A DNA stretch of 64,000 nucleotides from Pelomyxa schiedti (GCA_020536535.1 JAHLWZ010000530.1:1-64000); one strand, 5' to 3'; counted from the stretch's first letter, positions 45,090 through 59,014 are shown. Numbers and translations: made by a program. The notes: generated by a model from the letters alone, not told the origin.

Positions 45090-46149
45090 ATGACGCGGCA
45101 CCGTGGTAGCCTTGTACTGGTGCGAAATGCAGAAAGCCACGGGTTCTCGCGAGCATGTGGGGGTGCCAAGGCGATGAATATGAATGCAACGAGGCAGGAG
45201 AAGCAGTGCGGGTCAAAGGGGGGTCTGTTTCGTGGTGAGGGAGTGGCCCGGCGGTCATTGGACGAGTGTGGGCTGTCACTGGATTCGGTGCTGGAGCAGC
45301 TTGGGAAGGCTTGTTCTGTGGAGGGTCGCAATGCTGTTGGGGAGGCCCTCGGGGGATGCAATCGCGATTGCAGTGGTGGTGGGGGAGTGCATGGGGGGAA
45401 AGAAAAGGAGTGCGTGGGTCCTTTGCCTCCTTCTGTGGGTGACAGTATCTCCTCGCTGTATGTACTATTTGTTGGGGATATGTCCAGTTGATTGTGATTT
45501 GTTTGCGCTTAACTGGTGAAGGAGTGCAACGAAGGAGGGCATGAGAGCGAAAAAGCTGGCTGTCAAGACTCTGAAGAAATTATTCCCAGAAACGGCCGCT
45601 TATGAAGAGGGAGTCACACGCGGAAATGAAAATGCTCAGAACATCCAGCCGGAATCTTGTCTGAGTTTCTTGTGTGAGCCGCAGTCCACTGCCACCAATC
45701 CCGTTTTAGAAGCATCAACTTTGATGGAGAATTCCAGCACCCCAGAGAAAGTTGCCGAGGGAGTATTTGTAGAGGAGGCTGAAAAGAGGAGGGTTTATCC
45801 GGACGATGCACTGATCCAGGAGCTTCAGAGGCAAGTGGAAGAGATCAAACTCATTGTCCAACAGAATATAGCCATCGCTACTGCCAATAGAGAACATGTA
45901 ATAACACTCATAATAATATATGGATTTATACTTACTTTACTGTAGGCTGAAGTGCTCAAGAAGAAGAGTGAAGGGCTCAAATTTCACTCCAGCCTTTTCA
46001 AAAAGAAAGGTGAGCAACTGAAAAACCACTTCTGGAGGCAGAATGCAACTCTGATAATCATCATCGCCCTCATTGTAGTTGCTGTAGCCATTGTCCTTGC
46101 CATGATATTAGGGGCAATGACAGCCATGATCGTAGTGTCTTTGCTGTGA
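45090..46149 (+). CDS. R-SNARE (VAMP/synaptobrevin-like)
   Basis: ATG 45090; three exons; stop 46149. The C-terminal SNARE motif reads LIQELQRQVEEIKLIVQQNI, then ATANREHAEVLKKKSEGLKF and FKKKGEQLKNHFWRQN, followed by a tail anchor (LIIIIALIVVAVAIVLAMIL). The Arg of ANREH falls at the zero-layer Arg position of VAMPs. R-SNAREs drive vesicle fusion. The first 200 residues lack an obvious longin fold and are Gly/Cys-rich, so the N-terminus is unusual. A motif LVRNAES at the start resembles LVRHGES of phosphoglycerate mutases but is probably chance. Confidence 0.8.
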
Positions 46150-46401
46150 ATTCCTATCTTCTAGAATTCTTATTCCTTCATTTCTAGTGGCGTTGATGCC
46201 CTAGTTCGCTCACTTCGTTTTTCTTTGAAGGAGAACAAAAAGTATTGTCTGGCCAGAGGAAAACTGGTATTGTGCTGCGTGTGGCTAACAAATGAGCGTA
46301 TTGGAATTGTGGGGTACGAAACCAACAGCGACGACGTCCCGCAGTTCGCCGTCGCCACTCACAACTGATTCGAATTGTTCCCAATTTCGTGGAAGGCAAT
46401 T

Positions 46402-49400
46402 ATGCAGAAAACCGAACCAACAACAACTAAAAAAAACCGAAGTATGTCGTTGTCGGTTCCTCCCGCAACTGCAACAACAACAACGCCCCCGCCCCCGCCC
46501 CCACCGCCCCCGCCTCCCCTGCACGGCGCGGCACTGCTCGTGGTCGATGGCAGCGGCCCCCCGCCGCCTCCCCCTCTGCCGCCTCCTCCGCCTGGCCCTG
46601 GCCGCGGCACGGGCGCACGGGGGGGTGCTGCGGCTCTTGCCCCTGCTATTCTTGGTGTTGGGGGCGGGGCTGCCCCGCCTCCCCCTCCTCCCCCTGGGAC
46701 AAAGTCGGCTAAAAAGTCGTGGAGGCAAGAAGCCCCTGCTGCCATAGGCAAACAAGGTTTGGTTTTTCCCTTCTCATTTTTTGGGTGGGTGTATTTATTA
46801 TTGCCTAGGAGAAAGAATTTGTAGTATTTTTTTTTTATTTATTGAGTATTGTTAGAATTTCATTTCAAAAGATGCAAATTGCCCGAAGTTGTAAACTGGC
46901 GAGCTGCTACAGACTTCACGCGGTCATCAAGTGGGAGTGCTGGAGTGTTTTTTGTAAACACTCCTGATGGAACTGTTGTGCTAAAAGGGTGCACTGATGA
47001 GGTACTGGTTCTGGAGTTTACTTGGTGTCCCTCACCCATATAAAATGTGAACAGCCCCAGCAAATATTTGCTGCACTGCTGGCAAAGGAAATTGGCGTGA
47101 AAGTACCTGGACTTCGTCTTATTGACTATAGCAGTCCTGACAATGCAGGCAACACCTCATTTCTCTCCTCCTATATTTATCTATTTAAAAGAATGGGGAC
47201 TGGTGAAGAATATAATCATCCCACTGGCAGAAAAGATGCACGGTGTTGTTGAGAAATTAAAGGTACCACGTGTGCGATATTCAATCACTAATCAATTCCA
47301 GGTGGAGAAAGAACTCAATCGTGCCTATTTCATTGTGATGGAATTAGCTCCAGGTAGTTCGCTTGACTCTCTCAGTGCCGAAAAAGCGAATTCTGCATTT
47401 TCCCCATTTAGAACTTTGCAGGTTTTATTTGACTTGACTGTCATTTCCCTCAATTACAAAAGATATCCTCACCAGAGATGCAACATTCTGTAATGCAATC
47501 AAATACCCATCTTCGTGAAATTGGAAGGCTGCTTCTCTTTGATATTCTGTGTAACAACTGGGACAGAATACCTCTCGTTTGGGAAAATGAGGGAAATGTA
47601 GGAAATATATTTTTTGACCCAGATGAAGGAATATACGGGATAGACAACTCTGTGACAGCCATCCCCCCTGGCCCAAAGGTGAATATGTTGACTCACCTCT
47701 CTGACTTGACTCCATACAGAGAACTCGATACTATGAGAAGATTCAGCATATCCTTGAGTCAATTGTTCAACAGCCGCAAAAACCATGTAGGGAAATGCAG
47801 AGTGTTTATGAGTTTCTGAAGGCATTCTCATTTGTCACTCTGACCGAGGAATGTTGTGTTCAGGTGCAACTGGGAATGCTTGAGTGCCTCTCCTCAGTTT
47901 GTGAGGCATGGCAAAGAACTGCACAACTATTACTGAGAGATATCAAAAATAAGGTAATAAACAAAACAGATGAGGAAGTTTAAAAAGTGGGACATTAGGT
48001 ACAAAAAATGATCCATTACGACTGGGAACGTGTGTGGGCAACCGAATTGAAATTGATTGACTTGGAGTTTATGACAAAGATTGTAGAGATTTTCTCGGAA
48101 TACCGTGACAAAGCTATTTCCATCCTGCATGAGGTTCGAACCTTTCTTGAAGCAATTGATAGTTACTTAAATCTCTGCAGTGGCCAGTCCACCGTCACTT
48201 TGTCGCCGAAAAACCACACACAACTAATTTGGAGCAAGCTAAGATTTTGGTCTTCCAACAACGCTTCGAGGGAGAAAAAACGATACGAGACCTTGATGCC
48301 ATTTTATCCGGGCCAGAAAAGTGAGTGTTTTATGCCAAGGTTTTTCAGTGATTGTATTCAGTTCAGGGAAAAAGACAGATATCATTGTATCTCCTGAAGT
48401 ATGGCTCTCTTATTCAGGCCCCGCTACCCTTGAAAATCCCGATCTTGCTTTATTTTCCCCTCTTGCTGCCAAGTACGTTTGGGAGTGATTATGGGCAATG
48501 AGCGTTGTTTGGCACTTAGGCTTTATTAGGCATCAAGTTTTCATAGTGCTAAGTTTCGAAGAAAGAGCTGGTTCGCACCGACACATCTCGGCTGTGCTTC
48601 TTGGCCCTAGTGGCACAATTGTCGGATGTTACAGAAAGCAACGCCCTTTGAATAGTTGTCACACTCCGGGAAATTCTCCTGGCGTAACTATTTCCTTCCC
48701 TCTACTTCCAATGACTTTAAATGAAGGTGTTTGATACGCCATATGGTAAAATTGCCCTGCTCATTTGCTTTGATATTGAAAATGAGGATGTTCTCCAAGC
48801 CACCCTTGCATTAAATCCCTTTTTAATTTTGAACCCCGTTTTCATTCCAAGTGGAATGGATTCTGATTGGCAATCACCTGTTGCGCGAACAAAATGGGCT
48901 GGTATCCACACTCCCTCTCTCATCGATGTACTTATGGTTTAGTGGCACGTGACTCGATGAGAAGAAAGTTTGAAGCCCTCATGGGGGAGAAGATGATTAC
49001 TCTTGTCAGATGTGATATGGCTTTCTTCCTTGGTGCCCATCAATGTTATTTCCTTGTTAATCTGAAACAAATGAAGGAGGAAATGGCTCAAGCCAGTCAA
49101 TTGGCCCATACAATACAGTTATGGCTCCTACAATTCAGGACTGTCACTTTTACACCTTCGCGGATATTCCTCCCCACAACTTTTGGGTAGGCCCTGTTCC
49201 TGAGCGATGTCGCACTGCAAAGGTGACCAAGTATTCTTCTTACCTTTATCACAGTCCAATCTCTAGGAAGACAATACAGGGAATCGTTACCTTGTTAAAC
49301 TACTACCAGTGCCCAAGGAAACAAGTCTCATTTCAGCAAGTGGGAAATTGATTGCCACAGCCGCGCTCACAGGCTCCAGAGTAAGGTGAGGTTTCAACTT

Positions 49401-50588
49401 CCTTCACATCCGTAATATTCTTCAAAGAATTTCAAGTACATTTACGTGCGCGGAGCTTTGTAGCGTGCTTCCTCCAGATGGCTCTACCACGTCAAACGTC
49501 ACTTTAGTTCACTTGATAAACAGCACACCAAATCCACCCACTTTTACGCTCATCAGCTTTTGGGGGTGCCTGATTACCATATCACAGATTAAACCTTCCC
49601 CCAACAGTGCCACTGCTGTTGTAGAGACAATAGCTTCCACCAAGACACCGACAGCGGCAACATGTTGTGTAAGTAAAAACTTCTAGTTTGTATATTCGCT
49701 CAAAACTACTGCAGATCCGAATGCTATCAAACCTTGTCATAGGTATGTTCTTTTTTGGGAGCTCGAGATGACACACTAATGAACAAAGGAACCCAATCTG
49801 GTTCAGTTTTAGTACTTGACTTGCAAACCCATTGTATTGTGGGAAGTGCACTCCCTCTCCACGGATCCCCCCTCGTTGAACTGCTTGACATAGTATACTG
49901 CCAACTGAGATTTTGAAGTGACTCAACCTTGTAGGGAGGTAATAACCTCGTTGCTGTGTTTGAAGATGGCAGCATGGCAGTAGTGATCCTGCACACAGAT
50001 GCAAGACTCGAGGTTTGTAGTCACTTTTGCTGTGTCAGTATGGCTTACTCCAGGTTAGGGCAAGTTCTTTACAAGAAATGCCACAACCTCCCGAGGTCTA
50101 ACGCACGCCACATGGTCTCCCCTGTGTTGTTGTATTATTGCTGGATTTAGCAACGGAAGCATTGAAGTAATTTCAGTGACTTCGGGGGACAACTTCCAGT
50201 TTGGAACTGGAACAGTTCTAACAGCACCAGCAACCAGTTCCGCACCTATTACCGGAATAATGGCGGTATATATTATATTCCCTTTGCTCCTATTCATTTT
50301 AATTTCTTATTTCGGTTTTAGGTTATTGATAGCCCATTTATTGTTGTGTCACAACAATCACCCACCAACAACCTGTACATACGGAACCTCAGACCGGCCA
50401 ACCCCTCTGTTCCGGTAATTCACCATCAATTCCATGGCCACACTACATCTATTCTGGGCATGTCTTGTGCGGAAGGAATGAACATTGTAACGATAGATGA
50501 AAGTGGTCTGGTTGAAGTACGTGAGTTCATACAGAATGCCGTGCCTCTTCCACTACACAAAATGGTAGTGCCATCACAATTCCATTAG
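46402..50588 (+). CDS. Poly-proline + actin-fragmin-kinase domain + carbon-nitrogen hydrolase + beta-propeller protein
   Basis: ATG 46402 starts a poly-Pro exon. Then comes a kinase of the actin-fragmin kinase type: LPEVVNWRAATDFTRSSSG, VVLKGCTDE, YFIVMELAPGSSL, LCNNWDRIPLVWENEGNVGN, YGIDNSV. A carbon-nitrogen hydrolase follows with its triad: Glu in IIVSPEVWLSY, Lys in GCYRKQR, Cys in ALLICFDIENEDV. WD40-like blades come last (VLVLDLQTHCIVGSALPLHG, LVAVFEDGSMAVV, CIIAGFSNGSIEV, HGHTTSILGMSC), ending at 50588. Physarum AFK pairs the kinase with a kelch propeller. All exons join in phase. The kinase/hydrolase join is the weakest: without the intron at 47,953-47,998 the kinase would stop at 47983 and a second gene could start at ATG 48008. 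No ATG separates hydrolase from propeller. Confidence 0.62.
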
Positions 50589-50644
50589 AAAAGCACAACA
50601 TCTAGTAAATAGGAAAAAAAGGTGTTTCCTTTTTTTTTTTTTGT

Positions 50645-53600
50645 TTAACTAAGAGGTGGAAAGAAGTTGGGGTCGAGCTGTACAGTTTTGGGGTCCACCT
50701 GGGGTAAGGACTGAAGAAGTTGAGGGGGCATTGGGTGTGGTGAGAAGTTGTCTGGGTGGAATGAGTGCGCCATATGTGCTATCTGGCTGGGGGAGAGTGC
50801 CCCAAACGCAGTTGTAACGGCTGCTGCGTCAAGAAGCACGGTTTTATCTAGCACCAAAAAGTTGGCTACTTGTTTGATCTGTTCCAGGAGGTTCCTTGTT
50901 TGGAGTGAACTTGGATTTTAGTTGGTGAGGGGGTCGGATACCTAGCCCCTGAAAGGTAATCGAATTTTGATATAAATTCTTCCACTTTCGATAATACATA
51001 TCGTATTTGGAACCCATTGCCACAAGTACCTGGAAAATGGTTTCAAAAACCCGTAACAGGCGGGACGTGCATACAAAGCTCTGGTTTAGTCACCAAAGAG
51101 TTGAATAGTTCCACATTTATTCCATAGCAGACCAATGCAAAAAACTGCATACAAAGGTGTTTGGGGATATTATTAGAGCGCAGGCGATCCAAAATTGCTT
51201 TAAGTGCGCCCAATATAAGATCTGACTTGTTGGTCTTGGTTCTAGGTGTTTTGTTAATGCAAGATGGAACAGACATAGCATTTGGTGGAACTACCGGTGG
51301 GCCTCTGTGGCAAGGACGGCAGACTTTTCGTCAAAAATGGCTTGACTCACAAGCGGAGAAATTTCCTGAGTGATAACTGGTTAATTTTAAGTATGGATGG
51401 GAAATGTGGTACATGAACAGTGTGTTTGACACATAAATCAAAGACTTTAAGGACAGTTTGCTTTAGCTCATAAACAAGTTCTTCCTTAACAGTGGGATTG
51501 GCAGGTTGTGCGATAGGCTTCAGTAGGACATCTCTTCTTTTTTCTTTGGAGGTTCTGATAAGGATGAGTTGGTATTGAAGTGGTTTAAGAAATTAACTCT
51601 GCCAGTCCATCTGCAAGTTCTGCTTCTATTAAACTTACAAGATTCCAAGTGATGGATAGTGTGTAGAAGCTCAAAGTGGGATTGTGCAAACTTGCCTTTG
51701 TAAAGTCAACAAACAAAGGGTGCGAAAAAACTTGACCCAAACACCTTGGTAAGAAGGACTAGTGCTGCCATGATTTTCTTGAAGAAAACAAAATCAGGGT
51801 GCTCAAATCCGTTCCAGGTTTTGAGTCTACCCAGAACTGTCTCACAAACACATGGTATTCCAGAGGAGTCGAATACTGGTTCAGTAATGTAGTACAAGGT
51901 ACCAATGACAAAGTCAGTTGTAGCAAGTTCGTGGGTCAACTTTTCGACATGGGACTGTTACGAAGCAGTGAGGACAGGTTAAATCCAAGTACACAAAAAC
52001 CTTATAAGCCTCAAGTTCAGCCCTCTCCACTTGAGCCTTTTTTGTTGTTGTTTTGTTTTGTTTTTAGGACAAAAGGAAAGAGGAGATGTATTTCCAACTT
52101 GTATTTGTTTTTGAATACACTCAGTTGTGGCTTGCAGCTTCTCCATAACTTGACTCACTTCTGTTGTGAGATTCAGCCTTAAAAGCTCAATCATCTTCAG
52201 AGTGTCCTCGTACTTGAGTTGTATCTTTTGCTTTTCTGCCAGGATTTGATCTTTGAGATGCATTATCGCTGTTTCAAGCTGCTCGTTTCTTTCATGAGCT
52301 TCCGTTAGCTGATTCGATAGTTCGGAATTTTTGTCTGTTAGCTCCGCTATTTTGTGCAAAGCAACTTGCTTTTCTTTGTCCAAAGTACACAGTCTTTCTT
52401 CAGATTGTCTGTGGGCTTGTTGAGAAGCCAGCTGACAAGCATCCAAGGAGGAACTTATTTTCTCCACTTTTGCTTGAAGGAGGGAGTTAGCCTCACTGAG
52501 TCGCTTGCTGTTGTCAACTTCTTTTATGAGTAGCATGGAGTGTTCTCGGCATAAAGCAAGCTGTTCGGAATGGCGCTCCTTACAAGTTTTCAGTTCCTTC
52601 TGTAGCAAGACCATAGCACGTTTGCACTGGGCCACCTCGACTACACTTTGGTTTGCGGTATTGAGTTGTTCCTCTGAAAGCTTGAAGCATGCTGTCAACT
52701 CAGTGCAGTGTTGACGAAGTTGTTGATTCTGAACCATGGCTTTCTCATTGACGAGTTTTAGCTGTAGATTATCTGTGAGTATTTCTTGCAGTTTTTGTTC
52801 CAGCAGTCTTATTTGCTCCTTGTCGGCACGTGCTAAAAAAAGAAAAAGAAAAAGTGGAAATATTAAGTTGCATCATTCAAGTAGCACAATTATCGACATG
52901 TAATCTCAACAGTCAAACACACCAAACCTGTGCTGACAGCTGCAACTTGGTCCACGTCAAGTAAAGGTGTTGTGCCCTCACAACTTGTTGCCTCATTACT
53001 ATTGGGCGTAGAAACGGCAGAACAAAAGCGTGATATCAACTCATCACGGTGGTGCTCAGCTTGGGTACGTTTCTGCTCAGCAATTTGCTGGCTTTCTAAA
53101 GCCTTCTGAGAAAGGGCTTGAGACTTGTGGAGATTGGAAAGAAGTTCTGAGGTCTTTATATTGAGATCCGAAATTTCTTGCTTCTGAAGGATGTTATTTG
53201 CCACGTCTTATGAAATAAAACAACGGTATTACCATGAGGTCTTTTTCTTCTTGCCACTTGGTTGTTTTTTCTTGAAGCTGAGTTTTTACTTTAGAAAGTT
53301 CTCCTGGAAGTAGTAAGTTAGGCAAGGGATGTACCCTCCAACATGCCTTTGGTGAAGCTTAGAATCTTTGTTAATTTGTCTCGTGAAATTCCTACTTCCG
53401 CAGCTTGATCCCGCTCTACAGCGATCTGCTTAGAAGTTTCCTCGATAGATGCTTGAAGCTTGGATATTTCTCCTTTTTTTGCTTCTAACTGGCTTCCAAG
53501 CTCAGTTCGCTCATTGCTCAGAGAGGTTACAGCAAGCTGGAGCCGATTTATTTCATCTGGTGAAGTTCTTCATTGAGCACAATTGTAGGTTTTTCTAAAT

Positions 53601-54558
53601 TGAACACCTTGCAACTCTTGAGTGGACTGCGGTGTGACAGAAACTGCAGCAGGAATGGAAGCAGGAGTTATCATCCCTGGTGCACAGGCTTTTGTGTTTG
53701 TGTCATCCGCATCAGCAAACACATCTGTGTCTGGAACTTCTTCATCCACTTCCTATGTAAGGTCAGACTATAAAAGGCTTCTACCCATAACTCAACTAGT
53801 TCCGATTTGAGAACTTCCGTTTCGTCATCACTATATCCATTGGTTCAGAATAAATACCCCTCCCCAAAAAGAAGAATACCCAGAAAGTCCGGTATTTTCA
53901 GACGAAATGGTTATCTGAGGTTTTTGAGATGCGGCGTTGGAAGGAATATACCATAAGTGTGACAGATTTGTGCTGCCCCTTTTTCATTATTAAGGTTGCA
54001 GACCTGGTTGCACCAGCAAGGTCAGCATACTGAGCTAAATCCAGAGAGGCTTTCCCCAAAAGAGCTCTCTTCCCCTTTGGGAGATCCTCATACAAGGACA
54101 TCACCATTAATTTTTCGTCCTGCAAGAAATGTCAGGTGGTGTGGTGAATCCAAGCATAACCCCCAACCACTTGTTGTGTTGTGTGCATCAGTGCGACGCA
54201 CATAACTGGACCCGGTTTCTTTGAACAGTGTGCACAACAGCGTAACGACTTCGTTCCATTCGCACACCCACCCACCTCCTCCTTCATTGTTTGCCGTAGA
54301 TCCACTCGACCTAGGAGATCCGCAAACAACAGGAGCCGCTGGCCTGCACGCGGTGCGTCCTTGGTTTTCTTTTTTCACGCCTCGTTTCCACTCCACAAAC
54401 AACGATCGCGACGCAGAGTACGACGAAGATGTGCGCGTGGCGTCATCCTGCGGTTGTTGCAGTCGCTTAGATGCCGATGACGAGTGCTGTTGCAGACTGA
54501 GGGCAGCTGAACAGAACGTGATACGGTACCTCTGCTTCACTCCCTTCTTCTTGAACAT
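50645..54558 (-). CDS. NT-C2 domain + long coiled coil + dilute (DIL) domain protein
   Basis: ATG 54558, a dozen or more exons, stop 50645. The N-terminus is an NT-type C2 domain: KQRYRITFCSAAL, SLFVEWKRG, VCEWNEVVTLLCTLFK, EDLPKGKRALLGKASLDLAQ. A Ser/Asp-rich linker and several hundred residues of coiled coil follow (LASQQAHRQSEERLCTLDKE and similar). The last exons match a dilute domain: HPDFVFFKKIMAALVLL, RSNNIPKHLCMQFFALVCYG, INVELFNSLVTKPELCM, then a helical tail. DIL domains form cargo-binding tails of myosin V and other adaptors. Here they are attached to a C2-like membrane module without a motor, which suggests a membrane-tethering or cargo adaptor. Internal exon borders in the coiled coil are approximate. 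Confidence 0.72.
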
Positions 54559-54751
54559 AAGATCCAAAAAAAAATGGTTTCGGCTTGCTTCGTATCCAAG
54601 CTGGCAGTAGCACACCTCGTCTTGGAAGAAAACTAGGACCACAATGGCAGCATTCCCCTGCGCAAGTGTCAGAGCCAGTTTTGTTCAAAAAACAAACCGA
54701 AGTTTGCACACTAAAACAGATCTGGTAATAATACCCGACTAGCAACGAGGC

Positions 54752-57700
54752 ATGGACCGTGGTGGTAAAGGAGGAGGAGGTAGGGGGGCGTTTTTTCGGG
54801 GCCGAGGAAGGGGGGCATTCTGGAGGGGCCGGGGAAGAGGGATGAGAGGGAGGGGGAGAGGAAAAGGCGACCCACAGCAGACCCAGGCGTCGACCGGCGG
54901 AGACGAACCTCACGGAGGAGGCCCAACTGTTCCGTTGGCGAAGCGACCAAAACGTTCCTCCCTGGTAAACTTGTCCCCGTACCCTTTTGTGTTCCATTTA
55001 TGGGGTTTTTTTTCCCCTCATTTTGCATTTTAATTGAATTTAGTTTTTGGTCGTTTAATGAAACTGTCAGGGAGGTAGAAATGGGGTAGGTTTGCAGCTG
55101 GTGAGCCTTGACTTTGTGGGAACAACTAACTTCCTTTCTCCTACCGCAATGCAAGTGATGTCTTCACTCTCTGGATCCATAAGAGGTGTGGCAAACAACC
55201 TCCAACGTAGTCTCACAATCCCAAATGCAGACGATAAGGAAAGAGAATGGCGTTTCCCTGTCTCCCAACATGACGCAGTTGTAAAAAAACTTACGGCACA
55301 AGGAGAAAATGTTACTCCTGTCCCAAAAGAAGTATTTGCAACAATTGTATGAACACCAAGAGTCCCTAGTTGCATTAACTCCCTAAGGCTCGCTCCAAAG
55401 AAGATCCTGTGACTGATATCTCCAAAATTCCCGAATATATAATGTCGACTCTAATGCCTTTTCAATTGAAAGGCTTACTGTGTGTTATGTACAACACTGT
55501 AACTAATGGATTTACTGTTGGACACAGTTTTGGGATTACACATGGTGGAAAGTGTCTTATTGGTGACGAAGTGCGAGACCTTGTGTATTTGTTCAACTGA
55601 ACTCAAATCATTAAAGATGGGACTGGGGAAGACTATACAAGCAATTGCCATAGCTTCATATTTCCGGGAAGAATGGCCTCTCCTTAGTACTTGATTTCTA
55701 CCATTTCTCTTTCTTACAACTCTTAAGTCATTTGCCCGTCTTCCCTTCGCCTCAACTGGGCTTCAGAAATCACCAAATTCATTCCGGATATAGGTGCCTT
55801 TTCTAAACTTGTAATTAACAAATTAGCACTGCCAATAACCCTCACTTAGATCCATTCGAAGTTAAAGCAATCATGAAAGGAAAAGATGCACCTGACACGT
55901 TAGTGAACATCATTTCTTATGACTTAGTTTCTAAGGTTCGGTATTTACCACTGTAAAGTGTACCTGATGTAATCAAACAGATGGACTTCAAGAAGTTCAC
56001 ATTCAAAGTAATCATCGCTGATGAAAGTCACTACCTTAAGAATCCTACAGCATTACGATCACAAGTCACTATTCCTTTACTCAAAGTACCTTGTCTCTCC
56101 TATCTCATAACACACCAAGCCACTCAGGCAGCCCACCGAGCAATTCTCCTAAGTGGCACCCCAGCTTTATCAAGACCCATTGAGCTTTTTCCACAACTTC
56201 AGGCGTTGGGGTGCCCTATTTTCAAAACTCAGAATGCCTTTGGAGCCCGATACTGCTCAGCACACATGGTGTGCGCCAGAATTGAGGCCATTTCATCTCA
56301 TTGTTGTAGGGTCCATTTGGGATGGACTATTCTGGACACTCCAACTTAAAGGAACTTCATACTGTGCTTCAGGTGTGAGGAGCACTATACTTACTGTTTC
56401 AAGTGTTCACATTGTTATTCTGGCACAGAAAACTGTAATGATACGAAGATTAAAAGCAGATGTCTTACGAGAGTTACCCCCAAAGCTTAGGCAGCAGGTA
56501 AGGTGAGCGGGTTATTTTATAATTAAATAGTCTTCCACTCATTGAAATAAATAGGTGGTCATCACTCCAGCAGAGAAAGACTTAGTTGAAATTAAAGAGA
56601 AGTTGAAGTGCATGGATGCAATAAGCAACGCCCTCACCCATTGTATGTGAGGGTAAAAAAAATGGGCTAATAAGCCAAGCAGGTCAAGGAAATCTAGCTT
56701 CTTTGAATTCGCAGAAGAGAGCCATGATGACCGATATTTATCAAGAAACAGCTCGGGCCAAGCTTCCTGCTGTAAAGCAGTATATAAAAGAAATGCTGGA
56801 GGGGGATTACAAGTTTTTACTGTTTGCTCATCACCAAGTTATGTTAGATGGTTTGGAAGAAGCTCTGGTAGTTCACCCTTCCCTTCCTTTTTTTTTCTTT
56901 GATAAAAAACCCACTCCAAAAAAAAAAAGAATAAATGCAAATATATCAGAATCGATGGTTCGACTTCCCCAAAATCACGTGAGGAGCAAGTGCAGCAATT
57001 TCAGGAGGATGAAGAAACAAAAGTCACCCATTTGTATTTGATTAGCCTAACATTGTTCAGTGTGCCCTTCTGGGAATAACAGCCGCTGGCACTGGTTTAA
57101 CTCTTTCCAAGGCTCAAGTTGTTGTGTTTGCTGAACTGTACTGGAATCCTGGGTACCTCAAGTAATCCAATGTTTGATGTCTCATATTGCCAAAAAGATC
57201 ACTAATGCAAGCTGAGGACCGTGCACATCGTATTGGTCAGACAAACTCCGTTCTTGTGCAGTATCTGCTATGTCACTCCACTCTTGATGACTTTATATGG
57301 TATCAAGAATGCAGATCTCTATCTTGTGTTTGATCTTGTACCCAGGCCTCTTGTGGAGAAGAAACTTGAAGTCTTGGGCAAAGTGGTGGATGGAGCAGAA
57401 CGCTCTCTAGATGCAACTAAGGCTAGTACTGGTGATGTTTCACAACAGCTTGCTGCACTGGAAGAATCTGATGGAAAACCACCAGTACAAACAGGAGATA
57501 AAAAGAGGCAACTTCCAATTTCCATGTTCAGTGTGAGAAAACCTGATGAGACTACTAATACCGAAGTAAAAAAACCTAAGCACCATGGAACCCTCGATTC
57601 CTTTTTTAAACCAGCACCATCAAGTGCCAGCAAGTCTTGCAATACCAGGAGTCCTGATATTGAAGGCTCTCTCAAAACCAACACTAGCACAGACGATCTG

Positions 57701-59014
57701 GACGTGAACTTTGATATAGATCCAGCAGACTTGGACTCCATCTCATTTCCTGCCAGCTCTTCAGACACATCTCCCACTAAGACAAATTCCACCAGCCCTG
57801 TTATTCTTGCATATAATTCCGACGATGAAGAAACAACAAAGCGTTATATGTACAAAATACCCTCCCTGCCGAAACATGATTTCTCAGCTTCCTCCCTTAA
57901 AGGAAGGACTTTCAAGATACTGATGATACAAGCTTTGACTTGCCCGATAGCCCCCACCTCAATGATACAGTTTACGTTGCCGATTCTAGCTATCCTACTT
58001 ATCTTCTTCCTGATAACTCTCTGGTTAGTTTACCTTTTACTACCTCGTAAATCAACCTCCTTTTAGGATGAAGTCCATCTAGGGCATACTGACTCGCCAC
58101 AGAATGACATAATATCATCCCCGTCAACCTATTCTCATACGGAAGTGTCAACACCCCAAGCAAGGCTGGAGTTGGACTCTCCCCGAATGAGAGTCAAACC
58201 ACCGATGTGGCAAGACAAAATCTCTAAGACAGTGGAGAAAACACCAAAACAGCAACTTTCTACCCCCACAATGCCGACTTATACTACTACTTCCAGTGTT
58301 CGGGCGAAATCAAGTGAGTCTAGTTCTAAACCCCCTAGCAAGGAGAAATTGTGCTTCAGCCAGGCACTTGGTGGCATCAAAACTGTATTGTCACAATACA
58401 CATGCTCTCCACCCAGAAACTCTCAAGAAAACGAAGAAGAACCTACTACCTATAGAGAGGCCAATGAACAATACAGTGAAAACAACCAAGAGGCAGAAAG
58501 TGGCTGTGCTTACGATTGCCAAGCCACCGAGGATGAGAACACCGAAGGTGATGATGACCAAGTTACAGCAAACCAGGACACTACCAATACCTCTGTGTCT
58601 TGTTTGTGGCATGAATCAACAAATACTGGGCAAATGGCGGCTCAACCCAACAAACAGGAGGTGCAAGAAACCTCCACAAGTCCAACCACCAATTATAGCC
58701 AGCCTGAGCACACACAAGTGGTTCCAACACAGCCAACTACTGCTACATTAGCAACAACCAATACAAAAACTGACCTTCCGTCCAGTACCAAAGCCACACC
58801 CACCCACACAGGAATCATCACCACGCCGTCCACAACGCCGTCACCACTTCCCAAGCAGCAATGTGATGGAGGGCAAGCGGGTGAGGAACCTGATATCTTC
58901 AGTTGGTTTGATGATGACGATGCAGGCTGCTTTACTGTCAGCAGCACCAAATTTGCCCCCCAAGACACCAACTTTGACAATGACCTACCTACCTTCACCC
59001 TCGATCATTCGTGA
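54752..59014 (+). CDS. SNF2 family annealing helicase, SMARCAL1/HARP type
   Basis: ATG 54752; many short exons; stop 59014. The N-terminus is an RGG box ([16 protein letters not shown]). A HARP-like segment follows ([23 protein letters not shown]). Helicase parts: [34 protein letters not shown] across introns, [11 protein letters not shown] (motif II as DESH, usual for SMARCAL1), [36 protein letters not shown], and [20 protein letters not shown] (motif VI). SMARCAL1 and ZRANB3 remodel stalled replication forks. About 550 C-terminal residues are disordered, acidic and Ser/Thr-rich, ending with [14 protein letters not shown]. The region 55,700-56,000 is hard to thread by eye. Confidence 0.8.

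Noticed and set aside
45090-45300. Phosphoglycerate-mutase-like LVRNAES motif at the start of the R-SNARE
   Set aside because: The catalytic His is absent and no other part of the fold is visible; probably chance.
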